Shown: piece by piece, positions 1 to 7,877 of the stretch
Position numbering within the stretch: position 1 is the stretch's first letter
How the letters are laid out: every line of letters starts with the position of its first letter
Assembly (NCBI GenBank): GCA_964523015.1
Contig: CAZFXN010000035.1
Span: 1 to 30,839, forward strand
Reading direction: 5' to 3'
Source of the DNA: JAWXBT01 sp964523015
GTDB taxonomy: Bacteria; Bdellovibrionota_C; UBA2361; J135
Length of the DNA: 30,839 bases
The notes under the pieces: generated by a model
Databases searched by the model: none
Seen by the model: only the letters and a program-made list of their open reading frames with translations
What the model was told of the DNA's origin: nothing
Program-made: the position numbers and the translations under genes

Positions 1-2
1 AT

Positions 3-77
3 GCATTTTTATTCTCCAACGATGAAAAAATGAAAGCACTTGGCAAAAAACTCGGCACTAAAATTATTCAATCGTAA
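3..77 (+). CDS. C-terminal end of a truncated gene, possibly PIN-domain protein
   Basis: An open frame runs in from the window edge and stops at 75-77, giving 24 residues that include FSNDEKMKALGKKLGTKII. The pattern 'S/T-N-D-x-x-(8-10)-LG-x-K-(V/I)-I' resembles the end of PIN-domain ribonucleases (VapC-like), where the Asp is the last acidic active-site residue. It would converge on the antitoxin gene that ends at 98, which is a sensible gene arrangement. The match is short, so chance is possible; the PIN reading is inference from one motif. Confidence 0.3.
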   Translation, partial: AFLFSNDEKMKALGKKLGTKIIQS

Positions 78-97
78 AATTCATGAGATAGAACGGC

Positions 98-367
98 TCA
101 AGAACTCCTGTTCCGACCCGAAGGGGAGGAATCAGCAGATTCATTTTGTTCTACACCGTCCTGCCAATTCACATTGGGCTGCAGTTTTTTGGTAGCACAA
201 TCTCGAAGGTATAAATTTATCAAATTCTGATACGGAATTCCAAATGAATCAGCTAGCTTCTTAAAATACTCAACAGTTAGTGCATCAAGGCGAATGGTAA
301 TTTGCTTCTTAAGCTTAGAGGCATAGGGGTTTTTTATGGAATTTGAAAAATCATATTCTTTTCTCAT
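98..367 (-). CDS. CopG/BrnA-type ribbon-helix-helix antitoxin, apparently orphan
   Basis: This is an 89-residue protein. The N-terminal stretch NPYASKLKKQITIRLD followed by TVEYFKKLADSFGIPYQNLINLYLRDCA has the strand-helix-helix layout of CopG/BrnA-type antitoxins: the 'KKQITIRLD' strand would contact DNA and the helices dimerise. Family members normally neutralise a BrnT-like RNase toxin and repress their own operon. No BrnT-like gene lies on either side: fumC is upstream and a convergent reading frame is downstream. The tail after residue 65 (Asn/Ser/Gly-rich) looks disordered. The start is supported by AGAGGTG about six bases before the ATG. The paired repeats at 425-482 lie upstream and might be its operator, which is inference. 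Confidence 0.75.
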   Translation of the reverse strand: MRKEYDFSNSIKNPYASKLKKQITIRLDALTVEYFKKLADSFGIPYQNLINLYLRDCATKKLQPNVNWQDGVEQNESADSSPSGRNRSS

Positions 368-424
368 AGTGCACCTCTATAGTATTTTTGTTCTATCTTC
401 GTAGCCTTCCGAGCTGATATAATT

Positions 425-482
425 CCAACAACTAAGTCCAACAACTAAGTCTCAGAGACTTCGTGGTAGGACTTCGTGGTAG
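425..482. repeat. Doubled imperfect hairpin built from two pairs of 13-bp tandem repeats
   Basis: CCAACAACTAAGT occurs twice in tandem (425-437, 438-450), then a short centre, then GACTTCGTGGTAG twice in tandem (457-469, 470-482). The right-hand unit is close to the reverse complement of the left-hand unit (10 of 13 positions), so the 58 bases fold as one long hairpin around AAGTCTC-A-GAGACTT (447-461). The same three mismatches recur in each 13-bp period. It lies between the fumC stop and the antitoxin start. No T-run follows it on the fumC strand, so it is not an ordinary terminator. It could be an operator, a REP-like element or the product of template-switch repair. Confidence 0.85.
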
Positions 483-492
483 ATCAAAAAAA

Positions 493-1878
493 TTAGAGGC
501 CAGGTTTGGTCATTGAGAGTAAATCTAGTAACTTAGCTAACTCTTTCTCATCTAAGACTTTCATCTCCTGAGCCACCTGACGTACGGTTTTGTCCTCTTT
601 ATATGCAGTCTTGGCCAACTGTGCAGCTTTATCGTATCCGATTACAGGCGCCAACGAGGTGCAGGTCGAAAGACTCTTCTCGGCATACTCAAGACATTTA
701 TCCTCATTTGCTGTAATTCCAGATACGCATTTTACAACAAAGTTATTTGAAGCATTCGCTAACAATTCAATTGATTCTAAAAGATTATGAGCTAAAACTG
801 GCATCATCGCATTGAGTTCAAAATTTCCGTGTTGTCCACTGACAAGAACTGCAGTGTCATTTCCCATCACTTGAGCTGCCACCATCATTACAGACTCACA
901 AACTACTGGATTAACCTTAGCCGGCATTATACTTGAACCAGGTTGAATCTCTGGAAGACCAATCTCTCCAATTGCACAGCGAGGCCCTGAAGCAAGCCAC
1001 CGCAGATCATTTGCAATCTTCATTAGAGAACATGCAATTGTTTTCAACTGCCCACTTAGCTCAACACAAGCATCCTTACTCCCTTGAGCTTCAAAGTGAT
1101 TACGAGCCTCAACATACTTCATCTTAGTTAATTTGTTAATTTCAGCGATGGCTTTACCAGGAAATTCAGGGTGAGTATTTACCCCCGTTCCAACTGCTGT
1201 ACCGCCCAAAGCGAGTTCTTTGATGGACTCCTGAGCACGCTTTATCCGTTCTATTCCAAATTTTATCTGAGCAGCATATCCACTAAACTCCTGACCCAAA
1301 GTTATTGGGGTGGCATCCTGCAAATGTGTTCTTCCAGATTTTACAACATTAGAGAACTCCTTAGCTTTCTTTGAGAAAGCCTCTTCAAGATTTCTTAGTG
1401 CTGGTAAGAGATCTTTCTCTAAGGCTTCGCCAGCAGCGATATGGATCGCAGTTGGAATAACATCATTAGATGATTGCGACATGTTAACATGATCATTTGG
1501 ATGAATAAGATCTCGCTCTCCCTTAGCTGCACCCATAATTTCAAGAGCACGATTTGTTATCACCTCATTACAGTTCATATTGGTTGATGTACCTGAACCA
1601 GTTTGGAAAATATCAATCACAAAGTGTCGATACACCTCACCAGAAATTAGATCATCAGTAGCCTTACAGATGGCATCGCATTTTTTTTGGTCAAGTAATC
1701 CCAAAGAGGTATTCGCTATGGCAGCAGCTTTTTTAATCAATCCTAAAGCAGCCACAAAATTCCTTGAAAACCTCAAATTACTAATTGGAAAGTTAAGCAC
1801 GGCTCGCTGGGTCGAGGCTCCCCATAACGCATCATCTGGCACCTCCATTTCGCCCATTGAATCTTTTTCCTTTCGCAT
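493..1878 (-). CDS. fumC: Fumarate hydratase class II
   Basis: The enzyme reversibly hydrates fumarate to L-malate in the TCA cycle; class II enzymes are cofactor-free cytosolic homotetramers. The superfamily signature GSSIMPAKVN is at residues 314-323 and contains the catalytic serine loop. SGRTHLQDA near residue 183 carries the active-site His-type motif, and QTGSGTSTNMNCNE near residue 92 is the substrate-binding region. I chose the ATG at 1878 (461 residues, normal for the family) because N-termini of fumarases begin close to the 'MGEMEVP...LWGASTQRA' block and a GGAG lies upstream; a longer start at 1896 adds six poor residues (MWRCRF). The gene is transcribed away from the HDOD gene and seems to stand alone. 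Confidence 0.97.
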   Translation of the reverse strand: MRKEKDSMGEMEVPDDALWGASTQRAVLNFPISNLRFSRNFVAALGLIKKAAAIANTSLGLLDQKKCDAICKATDDLISGEVYRHFVIDIFQTGSGTSTNMNCNEVITNRALEIMGAAKGERDLIHPNDHVNMSQSSNDVIPTAIHIAAGEALEKDLLPALRNLEEAFSKKAKEFSNVVKSGRTHLQDATPITLGQEFSGYAAQIKFGIERIKRAQESIKELALGGTAVGTGVNTHPEFPGKAIAEINKLTKMKYVEARNHFEAQGSKDACVELSGQLKTIACSLMKIANDLRWLASGPRCAIGEIGLPEIQPGSSIMPAKVNPVVCESVMMVAAQVMGNDTAVLVSGQHGNFELNAMMPVLAHNLLESIELLANASNNFVVKCVSGITANEDKCLEYAEKSLSTCTSLAPVIGYDKAAQLAKTAYKEDKTVRQVAQEMKVLDEKELAKLLDLLSMTKPGL

Positions 1879-1960
1879 AAATCTACATCTCCACACTTAA
1901 TACCAATTATGAACGCCTATCCTTCTAGAAATAGGATAAGCAATAATACCTTTTCTTAGT

Positions 1961-1975
1961 TAGAATATAATTCTA
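1961..1975. repeat. Short inverted repeat in the fumC/HDOD divergent region
   Basis: TAGAAT-ATA-ATTCTA is a perfect 6-bp inverted repeat with a 3-base spacer, centred in the 220-base divergent interval between fumC and the HDOD gene. Its position would suit a regulator acting on either promoter, but nothing identifies the binding protein. The rest of this interval is AT-rich and holds no recognisable RNA gene. Confidence 0.35.
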
Positions 1976-2055
1976 TGAATAGACCATAGTATAGTTAAAC
2001 CCTAAATCAATGCCCAATTTTTAGCGATGACTTCTTATGCTCTTGAGTGCTATTC

Positions 2056-2061
2056 TATAAT
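2056..2061 (+). promoter_or_regulatory. Putative -10 box for the HDOD gene
   Basis: A consensus TATAAT lies 37 bases before the ATG at 2099, which would give a 5' leader of roughly 30 bases. No good -35 hexamer sits at 16-18 bases upstream, so an activator or an unusual sigma factor could be needed, or the match is fortuitous in AT-rich DNA. Confidence 0.35.
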
Positions 2062-2098
2062 ATAGGAAACATAGAAATTCTCGTTATTCTGTATAGAT

Positions 2099-2944
2099 AT
2101 GAATCAACCAGCCACGCCTACTTCTGCTCCCTCTAAAAAATCACCTATGTCGTGGCTCCTCCCTGCTAAAGCTGAGGTTATTAGTGAATTAAGAGTGCTA
2201 CTTGATGACTCGCGTATGTCAATCGATGTTCAAGCAGCCTGTGCTCTAAAAGATACTGTTATTGCGATAGAGTTAATCAAGTCTGCAAACGCTACTGACG
2301 CTACAGCTTCACGTCCAACTATAACAACAATACGAGGAAGCATTCAGCGATTAGGAAACGCAGAAGTTCATGCTAGACTTGATGAGATACTTACTCGTGA
2401 GCCAATTGATACGCCTGGAGTATCTGAATGGTTAGAAATTTATAGAGAGCACTGCCGCATCCTCTCTCAATTAACCGGAATTGTGGCAGAGGTAAAAATT
2501 ACTCCCTATGTTGATGAGTGTAGAACTTCATCCATCTTTACTTATTTAGGAGACATGCTAGCTGCCGCATTTTTAAGGGAAGAGTATGTTGTTAATGCAC
2601 ATGCTTGCACACGAAAAGTGCTAAACTACCGACTCGCTCAAAAATACCACCTCGATCCAGAGCAAACCCAGATTAAGTATCTTCAAAAAAATGGAATTCC
2701 TGAAGTTCTTATTTTTCCACTCGATAGAAAAGCAACGACTAAGGATCCGCGTGGGGCAGCGATGCGCCCAATCTGTACCGCTTCTCAGGAACTCTTTGAG
2801 GCTTTTATAAATGGAAAATGGGATCGGTATAAAACAATAGATAAACTCCCAAGTAGTAGCTTAGTAAAAGTTCTACAGCTTAGTGAAGTGCAGTATCAGA
2901 GACTGATTGAACGCATTGAAGCACTCCTAAATCCTGAAAAATAG
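2099..2944 (+). CDS. HDOD-domain signalling protein
   Basis: The 281-residue protein begins with a short Pro/Ser/Thr-rich tail, then 'PAKAEVISELRVLLDDSRMSIDVQAACA-LKDTVIAIELIKSAN' and 'TTIRGSIQRLGNAEVH' (about residues 22-97). This is the order typical of HDOD domains: a polar 'P..P.v...L..ll.d' helix, an 'l..DP.lt..lLr.aNS'-like helix and an 'i..i..Ai..LG...v' helix. HDOD proteins resemble HD phosphohydrolases but lack the metal-binding His-Asp residues, and act as scaffolds in stress and second-messenger signalling. The C-terminal half is helical with no recognised motif. The stop is five bases before the cysteine desulfurase start, so the two are probably co-transcribed. The specific role is unknown. 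Confidence 0.75.
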   Translation: MNQPATPTSAPSKKSPMSWLLPAKAEVISELRVLLDDSRMSIDVQAACALKDTVIAIELIKSANATDATASRPTITTIRGSIQRLGNAEVHARLDEILTREPIDTPGVSEWLEIYREHCRILSQLTGIVAEVKITPYVDECRTSSIFTYLGDMLAAAFLREEYVVNAHACTRKVLNYRLAQKYHLDPEQTQIKYLQKNGIPEVLIFPLDRKATTKDPRGAAMRPICTASQELFEAFINGKWDRYKTIDKLPSSSLVKVLQLSEVQYQRLIERIEALLNPEK

Positions 2945-2949
2945 CGAAG

Positions 2950-4083
2950 ATGAAAGTATACCTAGATAACAACGCAACAACTCCCGTGGATCCGCGGGTT
3001 AAAGAGGCCATGGCAAGATCGCTTGATACTCTCTGGGGAAACCCTGCTAGCACCGTGCATGCTTGGGGTTGGCAAGCTGAAGAGTTAGTAACCATTGCCC
3101 GTGAGCAGGTTGCCCAACTTCTTAAAGTAGATCCTAAGGAAATTATATTTACAAGCGGAGCGACTGAAGCTATCAACCTTGCAATCCTTGGATTTCGTGA
3201 AGCAAAACCAAAAAGAATTCTTTATTCAGCTATAGAGCACAAAGCTGTTTTAGATGTAATTGAAGAGATTAAAAATTATGGTTTTGAAACAAAACAGATC
3301 AACGTAAATGATGCCGGTCTTTTAAACTTAAAAATGTTAAAAGAAGAGCTGGCGAACCCAACCTTATTAGTCTCAATTATTGCGGCTAACAATGAAATAG
3401 GAACGATTCAAGATCTAGCTGCGATTTCTAAACTTTGCCAAGAAAGGAATGCTCTTTTACATCTTGATGTAACCCAACTCTTAGGAAAAGAAGATTTCTC
3501 AGCAAAAGAAATTAAAGCTGATCTTATCTCCTGCTCTGCTCATAAAATTTATGGCCCTAAGGGAGTTGGGGCTCTGGCGATCACACAAAATGCGAAAGAT
3601 GAGATCCGCCCGATCCTATTTGGTGGTGGTCACGAAAATGGATTACGATCAGGCACTCTTAACGTTCCTGGAATTGTTGGTTTTGGAGAAGCCTGCAAGA
3701 TAGCCCGACTAGAGCTTGAGCAGATCCGATCTCATCTTATTAAGCTAACAGATCTTTTACTAAGTGGACTAAAGGAACAAATTCCTAACATAAAACTAAA
3801 TGGCTGTGGGGATACCAGGATTCCAGGTAATTTAAACCTTTGTATCCCTGGCCTTAATGTAACTTCACTTTTATCAAAACTAAGCTCAGAAATTGCACTT
3901 TCATCTACCTCTGCTTGCCTCTCAAAAAGTAGTGGAGGATCTCATGTTCTTGAAGCTATTGGACTAACAGCGGAAGAGAGAGCCTCGAGCTTTCGTATTG
4001 GAATCGGTCGATTTAATACTGAAGCAGAGATTGAGTTTGCTATAAAACGGATCGTCACATTAGCAAAAAAACTTATAAAGTAA
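2950..4083 (+). CDS. Cysteine desulfurase (NifS/IscS family, PLP-dependent)
   Basis: The enzyme removes sulfur from L-cysteine as a protein-bound persulfide for Fe-S cluster, thiolated tRNA or cofactor synthesis. Seen: YLDNNATTPVDPRV at the N-terminus, IFTSGATEAINLA around residue 66, the His of 'IEHKAV' (98), the PLP lysine in SAHKIYGPKG (Lys199), and the persulfide Cys323 in SSTSACLS. The length of 377 residues suits the class I (NifS/IscS) group, and the extended flexible loop after the Cys fits that class. No iscU, iscR or hscA follows, so this is an isolated copy. It sits five bases after the HDOD gene and is probably translated from the same message. NifS or IscS cannot be separated by eye, so no symbol is given. 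Confidence 0.92.
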   Translation: MKVYLDNNATTPVDPRVKEAMARSLDTLWGNPASTVHAWGWQAEELVTIAREQVAQLLKVDPKEIIFTSGATEAINLAILGFREAKPKRILYSAIEHKAVLDVIEEIKNYGFETKQINVNDAGLLNLKMLKEELANPTLLVSIIAANNEIGTIQDLAAISKLCQERNALLHLDVTQLLGKEDFSAKEIKADLISCSAHKIYGPKGVGALAITQNAKDEIRPILFGGGHENGLRSGTLNVPGIVGFGEACKIARLELEQIRSHLIKLTDLLLSGLKEQIPNIKLNGCGDTRIPGNLNLCIPGLNVTSLLSKLSSEIALSSTSACLSKSSGGSHVLEAIGLTAEERASSFRIGIGRFNTEAEIEFAIKRIVTLAKKLIK

Positions 4084-4119
4084 GCTTTACGTCTCCATAT
4101 AGACTACTTTATACCCTAG

Positions 4120-4148
4120 TTGATAAAGCAAGTAATTTATTCGATAAT
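4120..4148 (+). promoter_or_regulatory. Putative sigma-70-type promoter for the skp-like operon
   Basis: TTGATA (4120-4125) and GATAAT (4143-4148) are separated by 17 bases, close to sigma-70 consensus. The predicted start near 4155 would give a leader of about 43 bases before the ATG at 4198. This suggests the chaperone, SseB-like and glycosyltransferase genes are transcribed separately from the cysteine desulfurase. Confidence 0.5.
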
Positions 4149-4197
4149 GTACCTGCGTTTGGTTCAGACATTATTTTTTAAAGCTGTATAGGTCAGT

Positions 4198-4722
4198 ATG
4201 ATTAAACATTCCTCTCTTGTTGCCTTATTATTTCTTGGTGCTTTCAATTCGCTCATTGCACCTATCAATGTTTCGGCTGAAAGTGTTCGAATAGCTATAG
4301 TCGATATGGATCGCGTACTAAACGAATCTAAGGAAGCAAAAGTAAAGAGGGGTGAGCTAGAAAAAATAAAAAGTGCGAAACAGAAAACCTTAGAGGCACA
4401 GAAAACTACATTGACTAAGTTAGAGAAGACCTTAAAGGATAAGAAAGTAAGCACTAACTCTAAAGAAGCAGATGACTTTCGTGCTCAAGCTAGAGATTTT
4501 ACCCGCAAAGCCAAAGATGCAGAGGAAGATCTTAAAAGAAAATACTTAGCCTCAACCAAAATACTTATTACAAAGGCCCAGGGCATAATTAATAAATATG
4601 CTGCTGCTGAGAAATTAAACCTAGTACTGGAGCGTGGAAAGGAGCAAAGTGGCGCAGTTCTTTATAGTAGCAACGTGCTAGATATTACAGACGAAATCAT
4701 TAAACAGATGAATGCTGGATAA
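4198..4722 (+). CDS. Skp/OmpH-family periplasmic chaperone
   Basis: Residues 1-27 form a signal peptide (basic MIKHSS start, hydrophobic core, cleavage near 'VSA-ES'). The mature protein begins with VRIAIVDMDRVLNES, the strand that starts OmpH-family proteins (typically 'kIavVd...vl..s'). A long charged helical stretch, residues about 45-130, forms the coiled-coil tentacles. It ends with ITKAQGIINKYAAAEKLNLVLERG and a short strand motif with 'VLDITDEIIKQMN', both typical of the family. Skp trimers hold unfolded outer-membrane proteins in the periplasm. A length of 174 residues is normal. In many genomes the gene follows bamA, but here it is followed by an SseB-like gene and a glycosyltransferase, so the context is unusual. 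Confidence 0.9.
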   Translation: MIKHSSLVALLFLGAFNSLIAPINVSAESVRIAIVDMDRVLNESKEAKVKRGELEKIKSAKQKTLEAQKTTLTKLEKTLKDKKVSTNSKEADDFRAQARDFTRKAKDAEEDLKRKYLASTKILITKAQGIINKYAAAEKLNLVLERGKEQSGAVLYSSNVLDITDEIIKQMNAG

Positions 4723-4755
4723 TCTTATAGTTAGCAGCAAGGATTACCTCTTAAA

Positions 4756-5619
4756 ATGAGTTATCAAGACCTTGTGGATCATGAGAATTTCTCTGCCCTC
4801 ATGGAAGACTCTGCGAGCGGAGATAAAGAAGCATTAAAAGAGCTTTATAGTATTTTTCTCTCTCAAAAATTCTTTGTTCCTGAGCGGTTTCAAAGAGAGA
4901 AACTAAGCCATGAGCCAGCCTATCCGAATGACTTTATAAACATCCTTGGAATTAAAGATGCTGACCGAGTTATCATCCCTGTCTTTTCCTCTAAAGAGGG
5001 CCCTTTTGAATGGTTTGGAGAGGAGCTTAGAGTAGCGCTCTTTACAGGTAGTGAGATAATTAAAAAACTGCCGACCGATTGGTGGATCGTTTTAAACCCT
5101 AATTTAGATCTACAAAAAGAGATCTCACCGTGGGAGATTGATCAGATTAGGGGTGGGGATCTCGGAATTGACGCAGCAGTGAATGAAATCCTTCCAAGTT
5201 TAACTCTAGAAAGAACATATTCCTCTCCTACTACTGAGCACAATTCTTTACTTAAAACATTGAAGATCCAAGCTTTAAAAAATCCTGCTATCAAAACCGT
5301 TTCCATACTTATCCAAACTGATCATTTTGAAGATGAGAAGATGAATCGATCTTCAATAATCGTGGGGATAGAAATCTTTAATAACTGGGGTGCTGAAATT
5401 GAAACGATCAGAGAATCATTTGAGAACTCTATTAAACCAGAGCTGATTGGAGATCTGGATGTCTCTTGCCTAGCTGGCATTAATAAGGATTCTCTCTCCC
5501 TTAGTATCTTTAAAAACACTACCCCTATTTATGTAGCAAAAGAGGGGCTCTCTGCTCTTTTTAACCTTAGTAGATTAATGAACTGCTTAATAAATTACCT
5601 AAAGAATTTAAATCGATGA
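4756..5619 (+). CDS. SseB-like protein
   Basis: This is a 287-residue soluble protein without a signal peptide. Residues about 20-145 (LYSIFLSQKFFVPE...VIIPVFSSKEGPFEWF...WWIVLNPNLDLQKEISPWEID) match the layout of the SseB N-terminal domain: a 'FFVP' strand, a 'iPvFtS.e....w' strand and a 'vvlNP' strand before a helix. The part after residue about 160 (SLLKTLKIQALKNPAIKTVSILIQ) resembles the SseB C-terminal domain ('L...l...p.V..ayl'). SseB is known only as an enhanced-serine-sensitivity protein and its biochemistry is unclear. The start is 33 bases after skp, and its stop overlaps the next start as ATGA, so translation is coupled to the glycosyltransferase. Confidence 0.7.
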   Translation: MSYQDLVDHENFSALMEDSASGDKEALKELYSIFLSQKFFVPERFQREKLSHEPAYPNDFINILGIKDADRVIIPVFSSKEGPFEWFGEELRVALFTGSEIIKKLPTDWWIVLNPNLDLQKEISPWEIDQIRGGDLGIDAAVNEILPSLTLERTYSSPTTEHNSLLKTLKIQALKNPAIKTVSILIQTDHFEDEKMNRSSIIVGIEIFNNWGAEIETIRESFENSIKPELIGDLDVSCLAGINKDSLSLSIFKNTTPIYVAKEGLSALFNLSRLMNCLINYLKNLNR

Positions 5620-7877
5620 ATTCAAAAACCGCAAAACTTTTAAAAATCTTCGCCCTATTCATTCTTAGCTTTTGCGCTTCAATACTTGGGTTAGGCTTGT
5701 CATATCATAGCTACATAACCCCGATTAGCTCTAAGGGTGAATTTCACAAAATAAGTGGAGATAAATGGCTACAAGATGGTGCTTCGATAAAGTTAAGAAA
5801 CATTGCCAGTCGAAGCAATCAACTTTTAATCTCTTTTAATCCTTGGCGTCCCATTGAGCCAGCTGAGATTGATGTCTCCTTATGCGGCACTATAGTTTCT
5901 CACCTAACAATTAAAGATAATTCAGTTCACACAATTTATCTTTCTGAAAGTTGCGAGCCCCGGACAATCTCGTTTGATGTTCGAAATCCTTATACTCCAT
6001 CAGTTAAAGACAATAGAAAACTGGGAGCTCAACTAAACTACGTAAAAGTTACATCACGACTTGGAATTCCAATTGTAAAACTAACTTTAATTGCTCTTAC
6101 GACTCTGGCAATTTTTCTCTTATCATTGCTGACACTTTACGCTTTAAATTCTAGCCTGTGGATTTCTACCCTAGTACCAGTCGCTTCAGTTTTATTATTA
6201 AACGCCTCTCGAAACCTAGAGCTAACCCAACCATTCTCTCTCTGGCTATTTCTATCAGCGCTTTTACTTGGAGTAATATTAGTTAAGAAAAGTAATCTAA
6301 TTGAGGATGTTAAAACTAATCCAAAATCTTTTCTCGCATTTTTAATTTTTATTCTAGCAGTGGCTTTACGCTTTTATGGGCTCAATTTTGGCTTACCGGC
6401 AAATTTCCATCCTGATGAAGTGCCAAAATTTAATGCTATTCAAAGGATGTTAAGCCATGAGGATCTAAATCCAAGGTATTTTCTTCATCCAACATTACTA
6501 CTTTACTCAACTTATTTTTCAAATTTTATATATCAGAGTATCGCCAACTCACCTGACTGGTCCTCAACTTTGATCTTTGCTGGCCGAATTGTAAGTGCGA
6601 CTGCCGGAAGCTTATCCGTCTTTCTTGTTTTCCTTATCGGCCGTACCTTGTTTAATACTCACATCGGCCTTATTGGAAGTCTTATTCTCTCTGTAGCTCC
6701 ACTTCATGTTACTTGTAGTCGATACGTTAAAGAAGATTCACTACTCACTTTCTTTATCTTACTCTCTGTTTATCTTTTAGTTAAAGCGACCAAGGAAGAT
6801 AAAAAATCTCTACTCTATCTCTCTGGTTTTGCTGCTGGGGCTGCTGCCTCAACTAAGTATTCTGGGATTTTAACTGGAGCGATACTTCTCACTGCCCCGT
6901 GGTTACGCTCATATTTTCTCTCCCATTTTCCAAGCTCGAAATCTTTTACCCCTGATAAAAAGTATCTAATTCCTACTATCATTGCCTGTCTATTTGTTCC
7001 GATCGGTCTTTTTGCTTGCTCGCCATATATAATCTTAGATTATCAGACATTTTTAAGTGATTTTGCCTCTGAACGAGATCATATGATTCGTGGTCACATG
7101 GTCACAATTGACGCCTGGTCACAATTTTGGATGTTTCATTTTTATCGAAGCATTCTTCCCGGAATGACCTTTATCTCTGCTCTTTTAGCAACAGCTGGGA
7201 TAGGGGTACTTATTTATAGAAGAAAAATTTCAGACTTATTCCTTCTCTCAGTAATTCTTTTATTTTATCTACCGGCAGAGTTTGTTAAAGCAAAACCTGC
7301 ACCACAGCCGGAAAGATACATCCTGCCTTGTCTTCCATTTTTAGCATTAGCAGGTGGCGTCTTTCTGTATGAGCTTAAGAAATATAGCTCAGCTATCTAT
7401 TCATTTACCTACTCATTTATCCTAACTATAGCTGTTGTCTTTTCTCTCCACCGTTCAATAACGCTCGCCTTTGAGATCAAAAATGATACTAGAGATCAGA
7501 TGCATGCCTGGATGATCGAGAACATTCCAAAAGGAGCCTCAATACTTGTAGATTGGAAGCCTTATAATCCTCCATTTAAAGAGGGAGAATTTAATATAAT
7601 CTACCTTCCTAGGGAGGACATCATCTCAAAACTTCGAGTTTCAGAGATAAAGAAAAGTGGAGCTGATTATATTTTATTATCAAGTCTTTATTTCAGCCGA
7701 TACTTTGACCAACCTAATTCAGATCCTGCATTTAGAGATGTATTTAGAAAAGTATTTAAAACATTTCAAAAAACTAAAGAGATTACTCCGAGATATGGCA
7801 CCTACGGATTTCATAATCCAAAACTTTTGCTATTTGATCTAAAAAAGAAGAAGGGTCTGACCAAAAAAGCTACTTAA
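5616..7877 (+). CDS. GT-C membrane glycosyltransferase (PMT/GT39-like)
   Basis: The protein is 753 residues. After one N-terminal helix (about 8-30) there is a roughly 110-residue soluble, strand-rich segment, then some ten or more membrane helices. The GT-C catalytic signature is clear: RFYGLNFGLPANFHPDE with His265-Pro-Asp-Glu268 in the first periplasmic loop, and a second acidic loop RYVKEDS. Related enzymes (PMT, ArnT, GT83) move sugars from polyprenyl phosphate to lipid A, proteins or glycans in the periplasm. After the last helix (about 610-625) comes a soluble tail with GADYILLSSLYF. The N-terminal soluble segment before the core is not standard for GT39 and may bind the acceptor. The last eight bases overlap the rpiA end on the other strand. 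Confidence 0.82.
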   Translation: MNSKTAKLLKIFALFILSFCASILGLGLSYHSYITPISSKGEFHKISGDKWLQDGASIKLRNIASRSNQLLISFNPWRPIEPAEIDVSLCGTIVSHLTIKDNSVHTIYLSESCEPRTISFDVRNPYTPSVKDNRKLGAQLNYVKVTSRLGIPIVKLTLIALTTLAIFLLSLLTLYALNSSLWISTLVPVASVLLLNASRNLELTQPFSLWLFLSALLLGVILVKKSNLIEDVKTNPKSFLAFLIFILAVALRFYGLNFGLPANFHPDEVPKFNAIQRMLSHEDLNPRYFLHPTLLLYSTYFSNFIYQSIANSPDWSSTLIFAGRIVSATAGSLSVFLVFLIGRTLFNTHIGLIGSLILSVAPLHVTCSRYVKEDSLLTFFILLSVYLLVKATKEDKKSLLYLSGFAAGAAASTKYSGILTGAILLTAPWLRSYFLSHFPSSKSFTPDKKYLIPTIIACLFVPIGLFACSPYIILDYQTFLSDFASERDHMIRGHMVTIDAWSQFWMFHFYRSILPGMTFISALLATAGIGVLIYRRKISDLFLLSVILLFYLPAEFVKAKPAPQPERYILPCLPFLALAGGVFLYELKKYSSAIYSFTYSFILTIAVVFSLHRSITLAFEIKNDTRDQMHAWMIENIPKGASILVDWKPYNPPFKEGEFNIIYLPREDIISKLRVSEIKKSGADYILLSSLYFSRYFDQPNSDPAFRDVFRKVFKTFQKTKEITPRYGTYGFHNPKLLLFDLKKKKGLTKKAT

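Noticed and set aside
425..493. Hairpin after fumC as its rho-independent terminator
   Set aside because: On the fumC strand the T-run lies before the hairpin, directly after the stop codon, and none follows it.
590..1900. Several plus-strand open frames of 60-106 codons within fumC
   Set aside because: They lie opposite a fully conserved fumC reading frame, have no family motifs and no ribosome sites; they are shadows of the real gene.
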